Shown piece by piece: positions 51,319 to 58,788 of a stretch of DNA of 64,000 nt. The position numbers and the translations under genes were made by a program. Positions within the stretch are counted from its first letter, which is position 1. Every line of letters starts with the position of its first letter. The stretch covers positions 434,001-498,000 of the forward strand of contig NZ_JACAPR010000011.1 in NCBI RefSeq assembly GCF_013385635.1, in the 5' to 3' direction. The DNA is from Pseudomonas gingeri (GTDB lineage Bacteria; Pseudomonadota; Gammaproteobacteria; Pseudomonadales; Pseudomonadaceae). The notes under the pieces are model-generated. The model saw only the letters and a program-made list of their open reading frames with translations, did no database searches and was not told where the DNA came from.

Positions 51319-51935
51319 ATCAGCAGCTCCGCGGGAGTGGGGTTGTAGCCGTTGCACGGGTTGTTCAGTTGCGGGCAGTTGGAGATCAGCACGATCACGT
51401 CCATCTCGGCCCGCAGTTGCACGTACTTGCCGGGAGCGGAGATGCCGTCCTCGAAGGTCAGGGCGCCTTCGGGCGTCACTGGTACGTTCATGAAGAAGTT
51501 GATGTTCGGGCCGATGTCGCTTTTGCCCAGCCGGCCATCGCGGGAACAGGCGCGCAGGTAGTTGTCGCGGCAACTGTGCATATGGCCCTTGTCCAGGGCG
51601 TAGCGCACGGTGTTGCTTTCCTGGGCGCACGCGCCGCCGAGGGTGTCGTGGCGACCGCAGTTGTCTTCGACGATGGTCAGCAGCGGGCGGCCAAGGTTCG
51701 AGTACAGCACGCTGCCGGTGCCCAGGTAGACGTTGTTCTGGCGCCGCAGGGTGCGCTGTACGTCGTAGCGTTCGCGCGGGTTGGCGGCGCTGTAGAACAG
51801 CGTGTCGACGGCCTGGTTGCCTTCGAGGTCGAGGATGCGCAGGGTCTGTCCGGCCTTCACTTCGGTGAGCCAGGGCTCGCCCGCCGGGACGGTGGCGCGG
51901 TAGCGGGCCGATTCGGGGTGCAGGTGTGTGGTCAT
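51309..51935 (-). CDS. Urea carboxylase-associated DUF1989 protein (probable carboxyguanidine deiminase subunit)
   Basis: 208 residues, DUF1989 family. PWLTEVKAGQTLRILDLEGNQAVDTLFY near 18-45, then GGACAQESNTVRY and KSDIGPNINFFMNVPVTPEG near 135-154, with the ending NNPCNGYNPTPAELLIWD that is diagnostic of UAAP proteins. Pairs of these proteins were shown in other bacteria to deiminate carboxyguanidine to allophanate (CgdAB). GAGGAA precedes ATG 51935; the upstream in-frame extension was not used. It is 10 bp after its partner. Confidence 0.87.
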   Translation of the reverse strand: MTTHLHPESARYRATVPAGEPWLTEVKAGQTLRILDLEGNQAVDTLFYSAANPRERYDVQRTLRRQNNVYLGTGSVLYSNLGRPLLTIVEDNCGRHDTLGGACAQESNTVRYALDKGHMHSCRDNYLRACSRDGRLGKSDIGPNINFFMNVPVTPEGALTFEDGISAPGKYVQLRAEMDVIVLISNCPQLNNPCNGYNPTPAELLIWD

Positions 51936-51945
51936 GGCATCTTCC

Positions 51946-52659
51946 TCAGGCGAACAGGCGGTCGGTATTGATGAAGCCGCGCACATTCTCGGGACGCGAA
52001 GTGCGGCAGTGCTCGGCAACGCCGGCATCGGCGTTCATGAAGGTCAGGTGCACCGGTTTGGGCGCGTACTCCGTTGCCGGGTCCATGGGGTGTTGCAGGG
52101 CGGTGATGATGAAAAGGGTGTCCATCGGCGCGTAGAGTTCGATGCAATCACCGGCCCTGGAATGACCCGGGACAAAGTGCAGTCCGCCCTGGTCGTCGAC
52201 ATCGACCCGGCTGAACAGGTTGAGGGTCATGGACAGGTCGGACAGGCCCAGCCCCCACTTGCCCATCTCCACCAGCAGGTTGTCGGCACCGTTGCGATAG
52301 AAGCCGTTGCGCAGCTCCTGGTAGCGCCCCCGGCCATACTTCTGTTCGACTTCCTCGGCGCAGAGCACGCCGCCGATGCTGTCGTTCCAGCCACGGGTAT
52401 CGCGGGTAATGGTGGCCAACACACGGCCCATGTCCGAGTACAGGCAATGGCCGGCGGTCAGGTTGGCGGTGTGCTGGCACTTGAGGCTGTCAGGCAGGTT
52501 CAGGCGCTCGCTTTTCTCGTGGGCGTTGAACAGCATCAGGCTGACGTTGGCACCGCCGTGGACATCGCTCAGGCGCAGCAGTTGTCCGCGCTTGAGCACG
52601 AAGGACAGGTGGCCGCCGCCTGGCAGGCGTTCTTCGGCAAAAACAGGCGTGTCATTCAT
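51946..52659 (-). CDS. Urea carboxylase-associated DUF1989 protein (second deiminase subunit)
   Basis: 237 residues, DUF1989 family. LSFVLKRGQLLRLSDVHGGANVSLMLFN near 19-46, SIGGVLCAEEVEQKYG near 96-111, LSDLSMTLNLFSRVDVDDQGGL near 140-161, C-terminal HPMDPATEYAPKPVHL. It is the larger of the two UAAP proteins and probably partners the protein encoded immediately downstream. The start at 52659 overlaps the ABC ATPase end by 8 bp, so translation is coupled to the importer. Confidence 0.87.
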   Translation of the reverse strand: MNDTPVFAEERLPGGGHLSFVLKRGQLLRLSDVHGGANVSLMLFNAHEKSERLNLPDSLKCQHTANLTAGHCLYSDMGRVLATITRDTRGWNDSIGGVLCAEEVEQKYGRGRYQELRNGFYRNGADNLLVEMGKWGLGLSDLSMTLNLFSRVDVDDQGGLHFVPGHSRAGDCIELYAPMDTLFIITALQHPMDPATEYAPKPVHLTFMNADAGVAEHCRTSRPENVRGFINTDRLFA

Positions 52660-53449
52660 GGGGAAATTCCTTGATCGGTTGGAGTGCGCCCGGCAGCGAC
52701 GTCGCGAGGGCCGCCCGGGCCTCGTCGCGCCGGCTGTTGAGCGGCAAGTCGTAAGTGATGCGCGCCCCGTAGGCATTGGGCGCATGGGGATCGATACGGA
52801 CCTTGTCGAAGACCATCAGGCGCGTGCCCAGGCTGAAGCCTTCGCTGAGGTCGTGGGTGACCATGAACACGGTCAGCCGGGTTTCCCGCCACAGCTCCAG
52901 CAGCAGGACGTGCATGTCCTTGCGGATGCCGGGATCGAGGGCGCCGAAGGGTTCGTCCAGCAACAGCACCCGCGGCTTCATGATCAGTGCCTGGGCGATG
53001 GCCAGGCGCTGCTGCATGCCGCCGGAGAGTTGCGCCGGGTATTTGTCCAGGGCGTGGCCGAGGCCGACCCGATGCAGCAGCGCCGCCGCCTGCTCGCGGG
53101 CGGCGCGCTTGCGTTGGCCGAACAGGCGCCCCAGCAGCGGGGCCCGGGGCAGTTCCAGGCCGAGGGCGACGTTGTCCAGCACGCTCAGGTGGGGGAAGAC
53201 CGAATAACGCTGGAACACCACGCCACGGCTCGGGTCCGGCTCCGAGGCCAGCGCTTGGCCGTCGAGCAGGATTTCGCCGCGACTGGCGCGTTCCTGGCCC
53301 AGCAGCAGGCGCAGGAAGGTCGATTTGCCGCAGCCCGACGTGCCGACCAGGGTGCAGAATTCGCCTTCGGCGATGCTCAGGTTGAGCCCTTCCAGCACCA
53401 CATGGTCGTCATACTGCTGCCACAGGTTGTTGACCTGGATAAAGCTCAT
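52652..53449 (-). CDS. ABC transporter ATPase, taurine/nitrate type (guanidine importer by context)
   Basis: 265 residues. Walker A GTSGCGKST near 36-44, signature LSGGMQQRLAIAQALI near 141-156, Walker B VLLLDEPFGALDP. It belongs to the TauB/SsuB/NrtD group. It overlaps the permease stop by 4 bp. The substrate is inferred to be guanidine, because all genes lie under one guanidine riboswitch. Confidence 0.88.
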   Translation of the reverse strand: MSFIQVNNLWQQYDDHVVLEGLNLSIAEGEFCTLVGTSGCGKSTFLRLLLGQERASRGEILLDGQALASEPDPSRGVVFQRYSVFPHLSVLDNVALGLELPRAPLLGRLFGQRKRAAREQAAALLHRVGLGHALDKYPAQLSGGMQQRLAIAQALIMKPRVLLLDEPFGALDPGIRKDMHVLLLELWRETRLTVFMVTHDLSEGFSLGTRLMVFDKVRIDPHAPNAYGARITYDLPLNSRRDEARAALATSLPGALQPIKEFPHE

Positions 53450-54261
53450 GACCGCGCCCCTTCATACCAGGGAAAGGCCCGCCGGGTGAGTCGCTGCAGG
53501 CCCCAGTCCATCAGCCAGGCCAGCAGGGTGATCCACACCACATAGGGCAGGATCACGTCCATGGCCAGGTAGCGGCGCACCAGGAAGATCCGATAGCCCA
53601 GGCCATCCTCGGAGGCGATGGCTTCGGCCGCGATCAGGAACAGCCAGGCCGAACCTAGCACCAGCCGCAGGGAAATCAGCAGGCGTGGCAGCAGTTGTGG
53701 CAGGACCACCCGCAGGATCAGGGTCCAGGTCGAAGCACCGAGGGTCTGGGCCTTGATCAGCAGTTCGACGGGGATCTCCCGTGCCCGCTGTTCCAGGTCG
53801 CGGGCCAGGATCGGGGTGATGCCGATCACGATCAGCATCACCTTGGACAGCTCGCCGAGGCCAAAGACGATAAACAGGATCGGCAGGATCGCCAGCGGCG
53901 GCACCATGGACAGCACCACCAGCAGCGGTGACAGCGGCGCGCCGAACAACGGCAGCGCACCCGCAGCGATCCCCAGGCACAACCCCGCCACGGCGCTGAT
54001 GCCGAGACCGATGGCCAGGCGTCGCAGGCTCGATGCGCTGTCCTGCCAGAGTACATAGCCGCCGCTGCGCTTGTCCTCGCTGAAGGCCAGGCGTTGCACC
54101 GCATCGCCCATCTGCGCGGCGCTGGGCAGCAGCTTGTCGTTGGGGTTGTCCGTCAGCCGCTGTGCCGAACCCAGGAAATAGGCGCACAGCAACAGCACGA
54201 AGGGCAGGATCACCAGCAACAACCGCGTTGGACGATCGGGATGACGATTGATCAGGCGCAT
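53446..54261 (-). CDS. ABC transporter permease, taurine/nitrate type (guanidine importer by context)
   Basis: 271 residues. About six membrane segments and the EAA-type loop KAQTLGASTWTLILRVVLPQLLPRLLISLRL near 170-200. It has a long periplasmic stretch after the first membrane segment (residues 35-70), as in urea-carboxylase-linked permeases. It lies 14 bp downstream of the binding-protein gene. Confidence 0.87.
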   Translation of the reverse strand: MRLINRHPDRPTRLLLVILPFVLLLCAYFLGSAQRLTDNPNDKLLPSAAQMGDAVQRLAFSEDKRSGGYVLWQDSASSLRRLAIGLGISAVAGLCLGIAAGALPLFGAPLSPLLVVLSMVPPLAILPILFIVFGLGELSKVMLIVIGITPILARDLEQRAREIPVELLIKAQTLGASTWTLILRVVLPQLLPRLLISLRLVLGSAWLFLIAAEAIASEDGLGYRIFLVRRYLAMDVILPYVVWITLLAWLMDWGLQRLTRRAFPWYEGARS

Positions 54262-54275
54262 GGCGCGTCCTCCGC

Positions 54276-55343
54276 TTACAGCTTGCCGTCGACAGCCATC
54301 TGCACGTAGCCCGGATCAAAACGCAGCTTGAGATTGCCCTTGTCGCCGCGGGTCACCTCGTGGGCGAAGCTCATGCCGACCGCGCTGCTGTCCTTGGCCC
54401 CTTCGCCGAGCAGGCCGTGCTCGAAGGAGAATCCGGCGACCTTGTCCATGGTCTTGGGCAACTGCGCACTACCGACGAAGTCCAGCATCTGTTGCGGGGT
54501 ATGGAACAGCTGGGTGGTCGCCAATTGCGCCTTGAAACCGGCCAGATCGGTGCCGGAAGCCTTGGCCATGTGTTCCAGGGCCGCATCGCTGGCGGCGGAC
54601 TGGCCGCTCATCAGTGCCACGACCTCGAACCACGCGCCGGTCAGGGCCTTGCCCAGGGCGGGGTTGTCCTTGAGGGTCTGGGTGTTGACCACCATCATGT
54701 CGATGATCTCGCCGGGGATCTTGCTGGAGTCGAATACCTCGGTGACCCCGGGCTTGGCCTTGATATCGGCCAGCATCGGGTTCCAGGTGGTCACGGCCTG
54801 GACCGCGTCGGTGTTGAGGGCGGCGGAAATGTCGGCGTCGGAGGTGTTGACGACTTTCAGGTCCTTTTCCACCAGGTCGACGCTATCGAGGGCGCGTGCC
54901 AGCAGGTAGTGGGAGACCGACAGCTCGACCAGGTTGACGTTCATGCCCTTGAGATCGGCGACGGTCTTGCCGCTGCCCTTGATGACGATGCCGTCGTTGC
55001 CGTTGGAGAAGTCGCTGAGCAGCAGCGCGGTGCTGTCCACGCCACCGGCGGCGGGTATGGTCAGGGCATCCATGTTGGTCATGGTGCAGCCATCGAACTG
55101 GCCGGCGGTGTACTGGTTGATCGACTCGACGTAGTCGTTGATCTGGGTGACCTTGATGTGGATGCCGTACTTCTTGGCCCACTTGTCGACGATACCTTGC
55201 GCCGCGGCATACTCCCAGGGCATCCAGCCCGCATAGATGGTCCAGCAGACATTGAAATCGGTCTTGGCGGCGGCGTGGGAAGACAGGCTGAACAACAGGG
55301 CGACGCCTGCTGCGAGGAAAGCGGATAGACGGGGCTTTCGCAT
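54276..55343 (-). CDS. ABC transporter substrate-binding protein (guanidine importer by context)
   Basis: 355 residues. Signal peptide RLSAFLAAGVALLFSLSSHAAA. The mature N terminus DFNVCWTIYAGWMPWEYA and the NDYVESINQYTAGQFDGCTMTNMDAL segment fit the TauA/NrtA-like binding proteins found with urea carboxylase operons. First gene of the operon. Its GGAG ribosome site (7 bases from the ATG) is inside a 12-base segment complementary to part of the upstream riboswitch, so translation control is likely. Confidence 0.88.
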   Translation of the reverse strand: MRKPRLSAFLAAGVALLFSLSSHAAAKTDFNVCWTIYAGWMPWEYAAAQGIVDKWAKKYGIHIKVTQINDYVESINQYTAGQFDGCTMTNMDALTIPAAGGVDSTALLLSDFSNGNDGIVIKGSGKTVADLKGMNVNLVELSVSHYLLARALDSVDLVEKDLKVVNTSDADISAALNTDAVQAVTTWNPMLADIKAKPGVTEVFDSSKIPGEIIDMMVVNTQTLKDNPALGKALTGAWFEVVALMSGQSAASDAALEHMAKASGTDLAGFKAQLATTQLFHTPQQMLDFVGSAQLPKTMDKVAGFSFEHGLLGEGAKDSSAVGMSFAHEVTRGDKGNLKLRFDPGYVQMAVDGKL

Positions 55344-55350
55344 GGTGGGA

Positions 55351-55362
55351 CTCCAGTTGAGG
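55351..55362 (-). promoter_or_regulatory. Shine-Dalgarno segment complementary to riboswitch linker
   Basis: In the RNA, CCTCAACTGGAG covers the ribosome site of the binding-protein gene. It pairs perfectly over 12 bases with CTCCAGTTGAGG, encoded at 55438-55449 inside the aptamer. The ligand-free state could hide the ribosome site (inference from complementarity). Confidence 0.65.
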
Positions 55363-55404
55363 GTGGACGGACAGGGAGCAGCGCGACACCCGTATCGATG
55401 GGTG

Positions 55405-55510
55405 GTCTGTCTCCCGGGCTTTTATCCCGCCGTGTAACCTCAACTGGAGGTCGTTGGCTCTCGGACCAGTCACTCGCCTTGCAGCGAGCCGGAACCCTAG
55501 CCAACTATTT
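55405..55510 (-). ncRNA. Guanidine-I (ykkC) riboswitch
   Basis: On the minus strand the conserved segments appear in order: AGTTGGCTAGGGTTCCG, then CTGGTCCGAGAG closed by AGCCAAC (pairs with AGTTGGCT), then ACACGG and CGGGATAAAAGCCCGGGAG. These are the diagnostic blocks of the ykkC subtype 1 aptamer, which binds guanidinium. It ends about 60 bases upstream of the importer start. All genes of the downstream run down to 45754 are expected targets. Confidence 0.93.
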
Positions 55511-55565
55511 CATTTCGCAAATTGTGGTGCACTTGGCTCGCGCTACTCCTGCACATCCGGAGCAA

Positions 55566-55581
55566 TGCCAGAGGCGTGCCA
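55566..55581 (-). promoter_or_regulatory. Sigma-54 (RpoN) promoter candidate
   Basis: TGGCACGCCTCTGGCA on the minus strand matches the consensus TGGCACG-N4-TTGCA with one change; GG and GC are correctly spaced. The start point would fall about 45 bases before the aptamer. Confidence 0.65.
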
Positions 55582-55712
55582 GATCGACCTGTTTTTTTTC
55601 ACGTACGGCTGTAGCGGGCGGCGCAGGCGGGTCAGGGCAGGTTCGCCGGTGGTGAACCCGGTTGTTGTGCCCTGGGTCCGTTCCCGGCGTTCGCTCCGAG
55701 TTGGGGCGGGTC

Positions 55713-55727
55713 GCACTCGACTGGTGC
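55713..55727. promoter_or_regulatory. NtrC-type enhancer site candidate
   Basis: GCACTCGACTGGTGC matches the NtrC dyad GCACC-N5-GGTGC at all but one arm base. It lies about 130-150 bp upstream of the sigma-54 candidate, a normal enhancer distance. Confidence 0.5.
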
Positions 55728-55750
55728 GGCAGCCCCGACGGCGGGCGGAC

Positions 55751-56533
55751 TCAGAACTCGTCGGTTCCCGGGCACTGGCTCGCTTGCGCGGTGGTGGCGC
55801 CTTCCTTGCCTTCCTGGACAAAGGCGGCTCGGTGTTCGGCCACGACATTACGCAAGGCACTGTAGTAATCCGGCAGCCGCTGCAGGCTGTCGGTAAGCGG
55901 CAACAGCGAGGCCCGGGTATCCACGGTGCCGCCCACCAGATCGATGGTCCCGAGGGCCTGCACGGTATCGCTGTGCCCCAGTGGTGCAACCAGGAAGTTC
56001 AAGACCTTCCCGGCGGCATCGCGGCTGTTGCCCGTCCCCAGCAATGGCAGTTCGACGATGGGGCCGTTGCCGATCCCCCATACGCCAAAGGTCTGGCCGA
56101 AGTCGGCGGTGTGCCGGGGGATGCCGATCGGATCGGACACGTCGATCAAGCCGACGATCCCCACCGTGGTATTCACCGCAAAGCGCCCCAAGGTGTTGAT
56201 GGAACGCCGTGGGTTGCCTTGCAGCAGATCGTTGATAAACACCTTGGGCTCGCTGAAGTTGCTGGCGAAGTTGTGCACGCCTTGCTGGAAGAATTCCGGC
56301 AGGTGTCGATAACCGCGAGCCACGGGTGCCATGGCGTAGTCGTCCACGGCACGGTTGAAAGCGAACACACCACGATTGATCGACTCGGCCGGGTCGTACA
56401 CCGCGGTGGGAGCCTGCGTGCACTGTGTCTCGTCGGGCACGGCAGGCGGGGTCGTGCAGCCGGCCAGCCAGGACAGGGTCAGCAGCAGCGCGGCATGGCG
56501 AGCCAGGGGCGGGGAATACGTCAGTGGGTGCAT
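55751..56533 (-). CDS. mlaA: MlaA (VacJ) family lipoprotein
   Basis: 260 residues. A lipoprotein signal with lipobox LAGC near residue 26 targets the outer membrane. The MlaA domain: YDPAESINRGVFAFNRAVDDYAMAPVARGYRHLP near 46-79, then NDLLQGN, DFGQTFGVWGIGNGPIVELPLLG near 143-165. MlaA removes misplaced phospholipid from the outer leaflet. No other mla gene is near; it stands alone, divergent from the response regulator. ATG 56533 is preferred over GTG 56539. Confidence 0.88.
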   Translation of the reverse strand: MHPLTYSPPLARHAALLLTLSWLAGCTTPPAVPDETQCTQAPTAVYDPAESINRGVFAFNRAVDDYAMAPVARGYRHLPEFFQQGVHNFASNFSEPKVFINDLLQGNPRRSINTLGRFAVNTTVGIVGLIDVSDPIGIPRHTADFGQTFGVWGIGNGPIVELPLLGTGNSRDAAGKVLNFLVAPLGHSDTVQALGTIDLVGGTVDTRASLLPLTDSLQRLPDYYSALRNVVAEHRAAFVQEGKEGATTAQASQCPGTDEF

Positions 56534-56702
56534 AGGCACAGTCCAGTCTGCGGAAAAGGGAGGTCGATGCTGGCATTGGTCCCTTGCGCGAAGATGTCTG
56601 CTTTATTGCGCCATTGACGCTTTATTGCCGGATTGAAATATATGACGGGCCGCGCCGAATGGTTTTAGATGGCGCATCGACAGAACTCAGTGATACCCGC
56701 CG

Positions 56703-57413
56703 GTGAGCCATCTTTTAATCGTGGACGATGACCTTGAGGTCCTCGCGCTGCTGAAGAAATTCTTTCTGCAACATGGCTATGCGGTCGAGACCGCGGCCAA
56801 CGGGGCGCAACTGTGGGCGGCCATGGCGCTGACCCCCGCGGACCTGATCATCCTCGACCTGATGCTGCCCGGCGACAACGGCCTGCTGCTCTGCCAGCGT
56901 CTGCGCCAGCAGTACGCGACACCGGTGATCATGCTCACCGCCATGGGCGAACTCAGTGATCGAGTGGTGGGGCTGGAAATGGGCGCGGACGACTACCTGA
57001 GCAAACCCTTCGACGCCCGCGAGTTGCTGGCGCGGGTGCGGGCCGTGTTGCGCCGCGCCGGAGAAAGCCGGCCGCCCCTGGGTGACGCCTCGCGGCCGTT
57101 GATTCGTTTCGCCGGCTGGCAACTGGACCTGACGCGCCGCGAATTGCGCTCGCCGGACCAGGTGATGATCCCGCTGTCGTCTGGGGAGTTCGACCTGCTG
57201 CTGGTTTTCGTCGAACACCCCCAGCGTGTCCTGACCCGCGAGCAATTGCTGAACCTGGCGCGCGGCCACAGCCATGATGCGTTCGATCGCAGCATCGACG
57301 TCCAGGTCAGCCGCCTGCGGCGCAAGCTGGAATTCGATACCAAGCGCCCGGAGATGATTCGTACCGTGCGCAATGGCGGCTACCAGTTCACTGTCAGCGT
57401 GACCCGCTCATGA
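56703..57413 (+). CDS. OmpR-family response regulator
   Basis: 236 residues. Receiver domain with acidic pocket (IVDDD near 6-10), phospho-Asp 51 in LIILDLMLPG, and Lys in YLSKPFDARELLARV near 101. A winged-helix DNA-binding domain follows from about 135 (SGEFDLLLVFVEHPQRVLTREQLL, SIDVQVSRLRRKLE, IRTVRNGGYQF). The start is GTG. It overlaps the kinase gene by 4 bp and is divergent from mlaA across 169 bp. Confidence 0.9.
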   Translation: MSHLLIVDDDLEVLALLKKFFLQHGYAVETAANGAQLWAAMALTPADLIILDLMLPGDNGLLLCQRLRQQYATPVIMLTAMGELSDRVVGLEMGADDYLSKPFDARELLARVRAVLRRAGESRPPLGDASRPLIRFAGWQLDLTRRELRSPDQVMIPLSSGEFDLLLVFVEHPQRVLTREQLLNLARGHSHDAFDRSIDVQVSRLRRKLEFDTKRPEMIRTVRNGGYQFTVSVTRS

Positions 57414-58729
57414 GCGGTCGTCATCGCCGCGATACCGTGGCCCGCTGGATTGCCCTGACCATCCTGATCGCCATGTTCACCGCACTGGCCTTCAACGCGC
57501 TGTTTGTCCAGCTGGCGGGTGTCTGGGCGCGGCCGCCCTTGAGCGAGACCGGCCTGCTGGACAAGGTGGCCGTGGTGGTCCAGGTGATCGAGGCGACGAA
57601 CCCGGACCAGCGTCTGCGCCTGAGCCAGGCGGTGGATGATGCCGATTTCAAGGTCGTCTGGCTGCCTGATCGCAAGACGATTGATGTGCCGGTGATCGAG
57701 GATGCAGGCTTCAGTTCCGAGAAGATTTTCAAGCGAACCCTCAAGGGGCCACCCCGGCACATGGAAGCCTATGAGCCGTCCGACTGGTCGGGTCCCGGCG
57801 GGCACTACGCGCTGCTGGTGGAACTGGCCGACCACTCGTGGCTGGTGTTCAGTGCACCGTCGCGCAGCTGGGGCATGGCGGAGGGGCCGCGTAGCCTGAT
57901 CGTGCTGCTGTTGGTGCTGGTTTCCACGGCCCTGGTCACCCTGATCGCGACGCGACGCCTGGCCCGGCCCCTGGAGGATTTCGCCCAGGGTGTCCGGCGC
58001 TTTGGCGCGGACTTCCGGGCCCCAGCCATCGAACCGGTCGGTCCCCATGAAATCCGCCAGGCGATCCTGGCCTTCAATGGCATGCAGGCGCAGTTGCAAC
58101 ACTTTATCCGCGATCGCACGCAGATGCTCGCGGCGATTTCCCATGATCTGCGCGCGCCCTTGACCCGCCTGCGCCTGCGGGGTGAATTCATCGAAGATGT
58201 CGAGCAGCAACAACGCCTGTTCCGTGATGTCGACGAGATGCAGGCGATGATCAACACCGCCCTGGAATTCTTCCGCGACGATGCCCGCCTGGAGCAGGGT
58301 ACCCAGCTGGACCTGGCGGAGCTGCTGCAGACGCTGGTCGACGACTACCGTGACCAGGCCGTCGATATCCACTTCAACGGCCCGCCGCGGCTGGTGTACT
58401 TCGGGCGCCCCCTGGGGCTCAAGCGGGTGATGACCAACCTTATGGACAATGCCGTTCACTACGGTCGCGAGCCGCTGGTCGAACTGCAACAGCACGCGCA
58501 CGACGTGACCATCCGGGTACTCGATCGCGGGCCGGGGATTCCCGTCGACTTGCATGAGCAGGTATTCCAGCCGTTTTTCCGCCTGGAAGGCTCGCGCAAC
58601 AAGAGTACCGGTGGGGTTGGCCTGGGGCTCTCCACCGCACGGGCGATCGTGCTGGAACATGGCGGTACGCTGACCCTGAGCAATCGTCAGGGCGGTGGGT
58701 TGGAGGCGGTGGTGGTGCTGCCGGTCTAG
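57410..58729 (+). CDS. Sensor histidine kinase (EnvZ-like)
   Basis: 439 residues. Two membrane segments (about 15-37 and 163-182) flank a periplasmic sensor region. A HAMP segment follows, then H-box AAISHDLRAPLTRLRLR (His near 243), N-box VMTNLMDNAVHYG near 342, G1 DRGPGIP, F-box PFFRLEGSRNKSTGG and G2 GVGLGLS. It should phosphorylate the regulator encoded just upstream. The signal is unknown. It ends in front of a strong hairpin separating it from the ICE ATPase gene. Confidence 0.9.
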   Translation: MSGRHRRDTVARWIALTILIAMFTALAFNALFVQLAGVWARPPLSETGLLDKVAVVVQVIEATNPDQRLRLSQAVDDADFKVVWLPDRKTIDVPVIEDAGFSSEKIFKRTLKGPPRHMEAYEPSDWSGPGGHYALLVELADHSWLVFSAPSRSWGMAEGPRSLIVLLLVLVSTALVTLIATRRLARPLEDFAQGVRRFGADFRAPAIEPVGPHEIRQAILAFNGMQAQLQHFIRDRTQMLAAISHDLRAPLTRLRLRGEFIEDVEQQQRLFRDVDEMQAMINTALEFFRDDARLEQGTQLDLAELLQTLVDDYRDQAVDIHFNGPPRLVYFGRPLGLKRVMTNLMDNAVHYGREPLVELQQHAHDVTIRVLDRGPGIPVDLHEQVFQPFFRLEGSRNKSTGGVGLGLSTARAIVLEHGGTLTLSNRQGGGLEAVVVLPV

Positions 58730-58750
58730 CCGGTTCGATGGCGTTGGCAT

Positions 58751-58782
58751 CGAGCGGTTGCAGGGGGGACTGCAACCGCTCG
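58751..58782 (+). terminator. Strong terminator between kinase and TraC-like genes
   Basis: CGAGCGGTTGCAG and CTGCAACCGCTCG form a perfect 13-bp stem around a 6-base purine loop, followed by GTGTTATTT on the plus strand. It separates convergent genes at the right edge of the cargo. Confidence 0.75.
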
Positions 58783-58788
58783 CAGGTG

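Larger units (their letters stand above)
55511..55750. promoter_or_regulatory. Promoter region of guanidine operon
   Basis: 240 bp between the riboswitch and the mlaA stop, holding the sigma-54-like promoter (55566-55581) and an NtrC-like site (55713-55727). No coding gene is supported here. Confidence 0.5.
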
